DNA of 64,000 nucleotides from Lepraria neglecta. Lineage: Eukaryota > Ascomycota > Lecanoromycetes > Lecanorales > Stereocaulaceae. The stretch is taken from the NCBI GenBank assembly GCA_033220425.1, contig CM065649.1:3782001-3846000 (forward strand), read 5' to 3'. The notes under the pieces were generated by a model that made no database searches, was not told the origin of the DNA, and saw nothing but the letters and a program-made list of their open reading frames with translations. Positions 22,858-32,600 of this stretch are shown piece by piece; position 1 is the first letter of the stretch; each line of letters opens with the position of its first letter. The position numbers and the translations under genes are program-made.

Positions 22858-25800
22858 ATGCTTTCCTCCCACAAGACAGCAAGCCTTCGGAGCTCGACTG
22901 CACGGACGGCCGGTCAGCGACGTTCCACTCCCACTCCCACCTACCAACTCTCCACTCATCGTGACTTTTCGTGGAGAGCGAATCACAAATATAGCCATCC
23001 CCATGCAGGCAAAGTATGGAAAGGCTTCAGCACTCACCATGCCTGCAAAGACATGGCTCGGAGACAATTGTACCGTGGCACCTTCTGGAACCAGCAGTAC
23101 CCTCTCCGCTACCTCCCTCGATACCTTCGAGTCCAAGAGTGGCGCCTGTCAAGCTCTTGGGGAAGGCCAGGCCCAGATCCAAAGACCAGGCCCGAGGAGA
23201 AGTATGAGGACTGGTTTAGCAGATGGCAAAGACGGAAAGAGGAACAATACAGTGATTTTGCGAAGAGGCTAGAGTACAAAGAGAAAAAGTACAGCGATTT
23301 CATGAAGAAGGTAGAGGATGATCCATATGGAGTACTATTTGGAAGATACTGGATGAAGTTTGCCGATGGTATACAATCTCGAGACACCAGAGACTCTGGA
23401 TCTTCAGCAAGCCCTGACTACGGGGAAAGCCTCAGTCCAAGAGCCGAGAAGACTATCACCAACAACAAGCCCCTCGGACAGATTAATGCTGGTGACAAAC
23501 AGGCCAAACCTGAGACAGTGATTGTGGAAAGCCGAGAGCAAGAATATGAAATCGACCCAATTACAATGCGCAAAGTACCAAAGAGAGCTGCTCCACCAGT
23601 GCCTCCTGCGGTGCCTAAATTCGAGCCTCCAATATTCAGCTTTGATATCCCCATCAAACGCTTCCGTGCACCCTCAACCGAGCCCCCTTCGAATCAGCAG
23701 TCCAGTAAAGATCCAACAAAAAGGAACAGCCCGAGCGAGTCGTCGCCTGTTGCTCCGTCTAAACCTCAGTATACTAAAAGTTGGCTTGCACAAGAAGGCT
23801 TTGGCCGTAGACAGACCGTGAAGGTAGAAAGTCAGCCGGAACTGAAGACTGAGGACGTCAAATCCAAAGCCACGGCTATAAAGATTGAGAATGCCTTGGA
23901 TCGACATCTGAAGGGAAGAAGTACCGCTGAAAAAGATTCGGAGCGGCCGGCACTCCGGTATCAGCCTCAGGAGAACACTACAGAAGACGTGGACTTGCTT
24001 CGGTCTAGCGACGTGAGAGCATCGGCGGGCCTTCGAGGCAAAGCTGCTAAAGAGACTGACTCGGAGAAGCAAGCACGCCAACGAAAGCTTGAAGAAGAGT
24101 ACTACAGGCGGCCACTTGACCGCGAAAATCAATTAGCACAAGAAGTTGCAACGGACACACCTAAAGGCGCAGGTGGCGACAAGGCAGACACCTTTGTATC
24201 ATCCTTATGGATGAACGAGATCTCAGACCGTGAACCCATCGTATCATCAACTCGGAAGGCTGCAGATCAACAAACACATGATGGGTCTGATGCTGTATCT
24301 GCAGCACACAAGCCAGTTGCCATCGCTAAACCTGGCTCTGCAGCACAAGAAGCAATGATTGCAAAGGCAAATAAGATCAAGGCCCAAATTGTACCCGTGA
24401 AAGTCAGACTCGATGTTATGAAGGCAGAATATGAGGCCCTAAGACAGCGGTGGCTCGACGAAAATCGTAGGCAAAAGGCTGCAAAGAGGGCTAACGAGAT
24501 TCACGAGGAGGAGGTAAAAGCTCAGAAGCTGGCTATGCAAGCTATGGAGACGCGTGGTGCCCACAAACGCGATACCGCCAAAGCTCCCGATATCAACGGT
24601 GACAAGAAGTCAGGCCCTCGTCCACTACAGAGTTTCCTTCCAGGCGAAGGGGATCTGGCAATGAACGTCGTCGAATTTGCTGAACGAGATAGGTGGTATA
24701 AACAAAAAGCACCTCACGCCATGGAAGAAAATGACGCTAAGCTCAAGAAGCTCGCCAAAGATCGCGAATTGCTTCGTGAAGTCAGAAGTATATACGAAGA
24801 CGCCTACGGCATTATTGACACAAAACATCGCCAACCCTCGCAACTTGAAGACGGATCAAAACCTCTGACCGCTTCAAAAGACAAAGCCCCCGGCACGGCT
24901 GGCACTTCTGTACAGTCGTCAAGCGGTTTCTCCTCTTCTGATTCTAAAGGCGAAGAACCGTCGAGTTCGACCTTCACACAAGAAGCACAGTCACAAAGCC
25001 TCGACAACGCTCAGAGCTCTGATTCCCTAGCAATCATTCAGCGGCTACTCAACGAACTCCGTCAAGCCCAAGACCTCATCCACAAACATTGCACTGCTCT
25101 CCAACTGAACGAAGAGACCGATAGCTTCTGCACTGTAGCTGATATGATGCCTGGGGTTTCCAAGTCTTATGAGCAGACCGTGCTGCAGATCGCCAAATCA
25201 GCGTTGAAGCTTACCAACACCGCAATGGCAAATTCTGCAAACCCCACGACTAGTCGTGCTCCATCATCTTCAGCTATCAAATTCACGAACGCAGAGATGC
25301 AAACGTCCACGACACCAAACGTATATCGCATCCTAGCCTACGACTCTGTTACTCAGAAGGTGATCTCTTCACCGAAGACTACTTCGCTAGCACCGTTTTC
25401 GAAGGAGCAACCTCTGATGCCAGTTGAGGCACTCGAAGTCCTTAATAACCCAGGCAAATTTCTTCCACACCTAATGACGCTCCACAACAAAGGCTACAAT
25501 GTCGTCTCCGGTACAAGCAACATCCTGGTATTTAAGAAGGAAGCTACAGGAGACGAGCTTGCGGCAGCCAAGCACGCCGAAGCAATGAAGCACCCCAACC
25601 CCGTTGATGGGACGATTGCCTCAACGGGTAATTTCGCGTCACCAACAGGTTTCGTGAACCACGATTCGCCTATTCCTCTTGAGGAGCTCGAGCAGCATCG
25701 CGCCGCCTCCGAAGCAGGGTCTTCTGAAGCAGCCCCTGAAGCATCGGTGAACGAACCTTCATCGAGCAATAAGGTGCGTAGGGAAGAAGCGGTCTTTTCT

Positions 25801-25962
25801 GGTGGTCGTCGTGGTGGCTGGCAGGAGACTCATGGCAGGCGATTCAAGAACAAGAAGCAGCGGAGGCGCAAGAGGACGTTTGGGCGTATGCTTCTTACTG
25901 GTACGCTCACTGCAGCTTCCTGCTATGCTGTTGGAGTTGCTAGTGAGATGATGCGTCACTGA
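22858..25962 (+). CDS. Large fungal protein of unknown function, possibly mitochondrial
   Basis: Single-exon gene encoding 1034 residues that I cannot assign to a named family beyond conserved fungal proteins of unknown function. The N-terminus is basic with Ser/Thr/Arg and almost no acidic residues (SLRSSTARTAGQRRS), consistent with a mitochondrial presequence. Residues about 115-165 are rich in charged coiled-coil-like repeats (EEKYEDWFSRWQRRKEEQYS). The centre is low complexity and charged. A folded segment near residue 830 begins YRILAYDSVTQKV and contains LEVLNNPGKFLPHLMTL. The C-terminus has a basic block (KNKKQRRRKRTFGR) directly before one hydrophobic helix (MLLTGTLTAASCYAVGVA), so it may be tail-anchored. 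The start is the ATG at 22858. Reality is near certain from length and codon structure; function unknown. Confidence 0.88.
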   Translation: MLSSHKTASLRSSTARTAGQRRSTPTPTYQLSTHRDFSWRANHKYSHPHAGKVWKGFSTHHACKDMARRQLYRGTFWNQQYPLRYLPRYLRVQEWRLSSSWGRPGPDPKTRPEEKYEDWFSRWQRRKEEQYSDFAKRLEYKEKKYSDFMKKVEDDPYGVLFGRYWMKFADGIQSRDTRDSGSSASPDYGESLSPRAEKTITNNKPLGQINAGDKQAKPETVIVESREQEYEIDPITMRKVPKRAAPPVPPAVPKFEPPIFSFDIPIKRFRAPSTEPPSNQQSSKDPTKRNSPSESSPVAPSKPQYTKSWLAQEGFGRRQTVKVESQPELKTEDVKSKATAIKIENALDRHLKGRSTAEKDSERPALRYQPQENTTEDVDLLRSSDVRASAGLRGKAAKETDSEKQARQRKLEEEYYRRPLDRENQLAQEVATDTPKGAGGDKADTFVSSLWMNEISDREPIVSSTRKAADQQTHDGSDAVSAAHKPVAIAKPGSAAQEAMIAKANKIKAQIVPVKVRLDVMKAEYEALRQRWLDENRRQKAAKRANEIHEEEVKAQKLAMQAMETRGAHKRDTAKAPDINGDKKSGPRPLQSFLPGEGDLAMNVVEFAERDRWYKQKAPHAMEENDAKLKKLAKDRELLREVRSIYEDAYGIIDTKHRQPSQLEDGSKPLTASKDKAPGTAGTSVQSSSGFSSSDSKGEEPSSSTFTQEAQSQSLDNAQSSDSLAIIQRLLNELRQAQDLIHKHCTALQLNEETDSFCTVADMMPGVSKSYEQTVLQIAKSALKLTNTAMANSANPTTSRAPSSSAIKFTNAEMQTSTTPNVYRILAYDSVTQKVISSPKTTSLAPFSKEQPLMPVEALEVLNNPGKFLPHLMTLHNKGYNVVSGTSNILVFKKEATGDELAAAKHAEAMKHPNPVDGTIASTGNFASPTGFVNHDSPIPLEELEQHRAASEAGSSEAAPEASVNEPSSSNKVRREEAVFSGGRRGGWQETHGRRFKNKKQRRRKRTFGRMLLTGTLTAASCYAVGVASEMMRH

Positions 25963-26699
25963 GGAGGATGAATTTTGGGAATACGAGGAGTACTTGGGGA
26001 GCATAAGATGCTTGGGAGGCTTGGGTGTCTATGGGAGTTTCATGATGATGAATTGAAATATGATTATGACTGGAGGTTATGACTGGAGTAAGCATTGGTT
26101 ACGGGGAGTTGGAGGGCATAACGACGTTTGCATTCGAATTCCTGTCTCGAAATTTACGTAGATTGACAGCAGTAGCATCACCTCTCGGCTCAATTAGACC
26201 TAAATCATTGTCCTGGTTTCAACCTGTTTGCTAGACCTAAATATTCTCCTCGTTTCAACTTGCTTGTTCAGTGACCTTGTACGCTCGGCACGTCATACCG
26301 TTTCTTCGTATCAAAGAGAATGAAACTAGAAATCAAGCCACCAATTGTGTAGATTGCATCTCTTTTATATCTTAGACAAAGCCTATACGTGCTTCGCGTC
26401 TCCGAGGAACTGAAACCGAGCTTCTTTGTTCATGCTATGAGGAAACTCATGAGATCTGAACATCGATCGTGGAGATGACCTGGCCGCTATGGCTTTTGCA
26501 TTTCTTTGTTTGCCATGCTTGAGATGGTTTTGACGGGATTGGTAATTCCACGCAGAATGCACGTGGCTGTTGAATGGAATGAGGATGCAACCTTTTCTTT
26601 ACTTGCCTTTGCCTGGGATTAAGACCAAGCAATGACGTCCTCTTCTCCAGTGCAATGTCATCAACATGCTTAATCTGCTCTAGGCATTGACGATTGTGC

Positions 26700-27125
26700 A
26701 GAGCTCTGGCTCAAGCTTCGGTATGTTATGCAAGCACTTTGCTCGACTCCGATGAGTCTGTACGAATTGAGTGCTCAAGATCCCTAGCATGGCGAGAGCG
26801 CTCTGCTGGAGTCTTTGAATATCATCCAGGTCTTCTCCTCAAGGTTGCTTGAATTCCCATAGTATTCTGCTCAAATTTCTTGAATATCGTACAACAATTC
26901 GGGCAAAGCGTCCTCATTTTTGCCGAAGAATGAGCTCCTGGCTCGACTTCTTGAGAATCGTACAAATCTGTTGCTCAAAGATCCTTATACTTTGCAAGTA
27001 TTCCGCTCCACCTGTCTTTAGATATTGTACGTCACAACGTTATTCTGCTCGAGTCCTTCTAAATCATGCAAATCTGCTGCTCAATTGTCCTTGGGCTTTG
27101 CGAGTATTCCGCTCCAAGAGTCCGA
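26700..27125. repeat. Degenerate tandem array, unit about 60-70 bp
   Basis: Recurring elements in the same order are T(C/T)(C/T)GCTC, then CTTGAATATCGTACAA or diverged forms, then TCTGCTGCTCAA, then CTTTGCAAGTAT or CTTTGCGAGTAT. Clear copies end at about 27010 and 27107. Copies differ at many positions, so the array is old. Confidence 0.55.
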
Positions 27126-29422
27126 GTCTTCAGTTGAGAACGTGATCTACAGTGTCGTTTCTTTCGACGTTTGACGTATCTCTGTATTCCAGCCAGCGCT
27201 ATTGCGCCTTGTGGCGATCTAACAAAGTATACTTCCTTGCACCAACGGTTATATTGTTGGATTGCTATCTTTGCTCGCTTCAATGTTGCATCTTCAAAGA
27301 ATTCCGGTTTGAGCCACAAAATCCCTGTGACCCATTCTTATGAAATTCCAATTTTACTAGGAGCTTGAGACATTTGTTGAGCAACGATTGAGTTCTAACT
27401 TGTGGCTGCCACTACGTTTGAAGCTATTCGCGGCTCCACGTGCCTCTTCCGACCTCGTGGGGCTATTAGGAACGTAAGGCAGAAATTCCCAGACAAAGCG
27501 CCCTCGCGGCGAAGCGCCCTCGAATCCTTCAGGTATCAGGAAAGGCGAAACGAACTCATCAGATATCTTTCACAAATTATATACAGCCCTCAGCGCAATC
27601 CTCAGATGCGAAGTTATCGAGATCGGTATCCTTGATGGGCCGTGGCTTGCAAAATTACTTCGGCAGCAGCTTCCATTAGCGGAAGTGCTATGGGCCATAC
27701 GTACGGGGTCCAAAATACAAAGTTCAAGACATTCAAGCCGATCTTTGGTCTATGCAACCGACCATACATTGCCCCGGGAGTGTCCACTACAGCATACGTA
27801 TGGAAGAGAATTTCTGAGCCCAGCCTTACGTGCGTTGCTGCGATCACAATCCACCAGGATGCACAGGACATTTCTATTCTCCGTCCGCTGCTGCGCCTCA
27901 TGGTTCGAGAGTGTAAATTTTTGCCCCTCTACTCATACAGTTGGCCTTCTCTCGATGCTTGAGGGCCCCGAAGATAATATCGGTTGTCGACCTTTTCATG
28001 TGCGCCCGTCCGTCCGCAGCTACATATGTATCTAGTGAATTGCTGCTTGTCAGATTCTGTCATGCAGGCGTCCACATCTCTCTTGCGCAATTGTGTAGTG
28101 TTCCGAAGCGGCTCTCCTTTGACTGGTCCAGACCAACTAGCTCTAACCTGCTTGAGTTTAGATACATTATTAATCTCGCTGCTTTGTTGTACGGATCTGT
28201 GGTGGTACCTGGATTCCTTAGGGCGAGGGAAGGCGTTGAAGGCGTTGTATCCTTACAATTTCGTGTAGCCAAGGCGCCAAACTCAACGGCTTTGACAGGC
28301 GTTCGGAAGCGATTGGGGGACATTGCGAACCTCAGTCATCACCAAAAACTCATCGAACGTTATTGTGTATGAATGCGCGACATAGCTCTCAGTGCGATGA
28401 GTAAAGAACACCGCCCGCAGCGGTTCGCCCTGTGAAGGGTTTTCAAAGGATTTTCCATAGATAGAATAGCCTAGCAGTAGTGGTCCAATTCTATGCCGCT
28501 CCACACAATTCAGCGAATAGCCAGTAGGGTTACAAGCGTCGAAGCTTGCCCGCCGCTTTGATTGCGCTCCCTCTAGCCCTCTAGCGCCAGTGCCCAAGGG
28601 TGCAATTTCCCCTACCAAGTCTCCAACCAACTGTTCCTCACCTCAATCTACCTCACCGGCGCCCCTCTCGAATCCTCTCTCCCATATTGACTGACAGCAG
28701 AAGTGCAGGTATCAGGGCACAGGCAACTGAAGTTCGCGGCTGTGGAGGAGGACAAGGGCGATCTTATTACCAACGGCCATTCTACATTCGAAAATCCCTC
28801 TTTCCGCGACAACACCACGTTCTTTACCTCGCTGGACATTCACCACGCTCGTTTTACAATTTTCATCAGGCGCGATAATTGGAGCATACATTGATCATTA
28901 TTACGCTTCTGGTGGAAATTGGATACGTGGTGGAAGCACTACTTTCTAACGACTTTCGATTCGGAATCCCGTGCATCGATTACCAACTTCACGACCTCTA
29001 CATCTTATTTTAAGGAACAATCTCTTCGAACAACCCTGCGGGTTTACGTCTTCTGGAACGTGTCGGATTGGGATTACGACTTCAGCCACGAGGTAGAGAT
29101 TCTTTGTTCGAAGCCCACGCGCGAAACGAGGTCATCTACCATGCAAATATAGAATCAAGGGCTAGATTTGAGTCGTGAACAAAGGTTGGAAGTCACAGAC
29201 AAGCCCAATCGCTGCCGACCAGTCTGGGCTGGGGACTGCTTCATCATTAAGACGACTCCGGCGAGTCTAAAGAATCACCTTCAACAAGAGAACAACTTCT
29301 CGGCCCTGCTGAAGGACACACGCATCGACTCCGCGGCTACTTAGTCGCTCTTTTGCTTCTTGGCCCTTCGGTGGCCTTTACACTCTTTCAAAGCGTTGTT
29401 TAATCCGCAGTCTCCTGCGAAA

Positions 29423-29485
29423 GTAAGTCCAACCTTCACACATCGTGTGTACTATCCACACTTTGGCTGACAGCTTCACTTCTAG
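29423..29485 (+). other. Candidate 5'-leader intron of MSB2
   Basis: GTAAGTCC donor, GGCTGACAG branch region and TTCTAG acceptor define a plausible 63-nt intron about 180 bases upstream of the MSB2 ATG. This is inference from splice signals only. Confidence 0.35.
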
Positions 29486-29664
29486 CCACAATCTTTTCCA
29501 TCTTGACAAGTTAAGTCACTCGTTTAATTACATCCTGACAGTGAGCAAGCATCTAAACTCTCATTTCAACTTTCTCTAACAGGGCCAAAGGTGTCAAAAT
29601 CATCTTTTCTACCTATTCAAAACAATTAATAGATCTCCTCGCGGATGATACTACCATATCAACG

Positions 29665-32600
29665 ATGATTCGAAGATCTACGATAATCTTTGCGGCTTCT
29701 TTGGCCCTGCTGTCTACACTCGAACCAGCAACATGTTTCGCGGCTGCTGCACCGGCGCAGAATCGTGACGATTTGGAAAGGCCTCGGTTCGTAAGGAAAG
29801 AAATCAAGCGTTTCGTGTTCGGCAATGGAACGACTACAAGAGGACCGGAGGCTGGGAATGGCGGACCTGGAGATGGTCAGGGTGGATACCAGGGGGAACT
29901 ACCGTCTCGCACGTCAGACCTCGACACTTTAACAGATTCCTTGACTACACCATCAGCTGCTGAGACCACCACCTATACGAGTCATGACCAATTCGGTGAC
30001 CAACCAGGGAAAACCACAACAGACGACACAGCATCCTCGCCCTCGTCCTTGGATATTACTGGTGATCAAGGAACAACCCCTGAAACCTCATCTACTGCAT
30101 CTGCTGCCAGCAGTACCCATACTAGCTCTCATTCGGATGAGTCTGCAAATCACGACCACTCGTTCCCAACGATACAGACGGATTCAAGTACAGCCAACAC
30201 AAATACAGATACTGCTGGAACGAGTTCCAGTACAGCCAATACAGGTACAGACACTGCCCAGCAGTCAAGTTCATCTACAAGTCAAACGTCGGATACTTCA
30301 TCCACTGACAACGGCCTTGGGCTGCCGACTACCACTCCATTAATTGATACCAGTGGTACTCAGACGACTGAGACCAATGCTGGACAGTCTACCAGCAGTT
30401 CGCAGAGCGGTGACCAGGGACTGGGCGGACTATCCCCAGTACTTTCCTCAGTAACAATTCCCAGTGTTACTCCACCGATTGGAAATGGCCCTACAAAGCA
30501 GACCGACACGCAAAGCTCTTCCAGTGGGGTTGAATCTAGCACTTCCCAGACCACACTTCCGAATGTTCAAGGAGGAGCACCTGGTGTCACCACGATCCAG
30601 CCTAAGTCAAGCACTTCCCAGACCACACTTCCGAATGTTCAAGGAGGAGCACCTGGTGTCACCACGATCCAGCCTAAGTCAAGCACTTCCCAGACCACAC
30701 TTCCGGATGTTCAAGGAGGAGCACCTGGTGTCACCACGATCCAGCCTAAGTCAAGCACTTCCCAGACCACACTTCCGGATGTTCAAGGAGGGGTACCTGG
30801 TGTCACCACGATCCAGCCTAAGTCAAGCACTTCCCAGACCACACTTCCGGATGTTCAAGGAGGAGCACCTGGTGTCACCACGATCCAGCCTGAGTCAAGC
30901 ACTTCCCAGACCACACTTCCGGATGTTCAAGGAGGGGCACCTGGTGTCACCACGATCCAGCCTGAGTCGAGCACTTCCCAGACCACACTTCCGGATGTTC
31001 AAGGAGGGGTACCTGGTGTCACCACGATCCAGCCTGAGTCAAGCACTTCCCAGACCACACTTCCGGATGTTCAAGGAGGAGCACCTAGCGTCACCCCGAT
31101 TCAGCCTGATACCAACAAAGCGCCGTCGTCAACAGGTGCTTCTGCCACAACACTTCCTACTGTAGGCGATAACAATCAGTCACCAATCGCACAACCGACT
31201 GTGACACCGACAGCCGAAGCCGGAGGCGTTCTTCCTTCCTTACCATTGCCAGGCAACGGGGACTCCTTGGCGGCTTCCTCCACGGCAGCTTCCTCGGCGG
31301 AGACGGATACAACCAATGACAACGCCCCTCCATCTATAGGCGCTTCATTGGGTCTCGGTTTGCCAGGTGCACAAACAACGGATTTTTCTCTACCTGCGTC
31401 GCTAACTGGCCTCCCAGCCACAGCGACAGATCTCAGTGGTGGAGATAACAGCGGAGAAAGCAATGCGGTGGCGTCAAGTACAGGCTCATCAGGGACTACG
31501 AAAGCTGGTGTGGTGTTTAACCCACCCCAGAATTCTGAGACGAACGCGTTGGGCAGCAATGTGGCTCCTAGCTCTTCGATGTTGCCAAACGTTGTGGTCA
31601 TACCTACAGCTGCAGAGACGACGGACGCAGGAGGCCTTCCAGCTGGATTCACCACGTCTGATGGACTCATTGTGCCTATAAGCAACGTAGCAGGGGCACC
31701 GTCATCCGTTGTACCTACAGCTGCGGAGCCGACTGCAGCACCTGAAGGAGGCCTTCCGGCTGGGTTCACAACGTCCGATGGACTCACTGTGCCCATAAGC
31801 AATGTAGCGGGGCCACTGTCATCTGTGATACCCACAGTCACACAGCCGACTGCAGCACCCGAAGGAGGCCTTCCGGCTGGGTTCACAACGTCCGGTGGAC
31901 TCATTGTGCCCATAAGCAATGTAGCGGGGCCACTGTCATCTGTGATACCCACAGTCACAGAGCCGACTGCAGCACCTGAAGGAGGCCTTCCGGCTGGGTT
32001 CACAACGTCCGATGGACTCATTGTGCCCATAAGCAATGTAGCGGGGGCACTGTCATCTGTGATACCCACAGTCACAGAGCCGACTGCAGCACCTGAAGGA
32101 GGCCTTCCGGCTGGGTTCACAACGTCCGATGGACTCACTGTGCCCATAAGCAATGTAGCGGGGCCACTGTCATCTGTGATACCCACAGTCACACAGCCGA
32201 CTGCAGCACCCGAAGGAGGCCTTCCGGCTGGGTTCACAACGTCCGATGGACTCACTGTGCCCATAAGCAATGTAGCGGGGCCACTGTCATCTGTGATACC
32301 CACAGTCACACAGCCGACTGCAGCACCCGAAGGAGGCCTTCCGGCTGGGTTCACAACGTCCGATGGACTCACTGTGCCCATAAGCAATGTAGCGGGGCCA
32401 CTGTCATCTGTGATACCCACAGTCACAGAGCCGACTGCAGCACCCGAAGGAGGCCTTCCAGCTGGGTTCACAACGTCTGATGGACTCATTGTGCCCATCT
32501 CAGCAGCAGCATCACTTACATTGCCGTCCCTACCCATTGTGACAGATTCGAATGGAAATGTCGTATCAGCTGCCTCGGCCACAATACCACCAGTACCAGT

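Larger units (their letters stand above)
25963..29664. other. Gene-poor 3.7-kb region upstream of MSB2
   Basis: No gene could be supported. It contains a degenerate tandem repeat (about 26700-27125, listed separately) and scattered short ORFs. Two minus-strand ORFs (27614-27901 and 28283-28630) have reasonable amino-acid composition but no recognised motif or splice partner. The last 250 bases look like a transcribed MSB2 leader. Confidence 0.4.

Noticed and set aside
30464-31165. 233-codon plus-strand ORF in a second frame
   Set aside because: Shadow of the 72-bp array in MSB2; the repeat period is a multiple of three, which propagates an open second frame.
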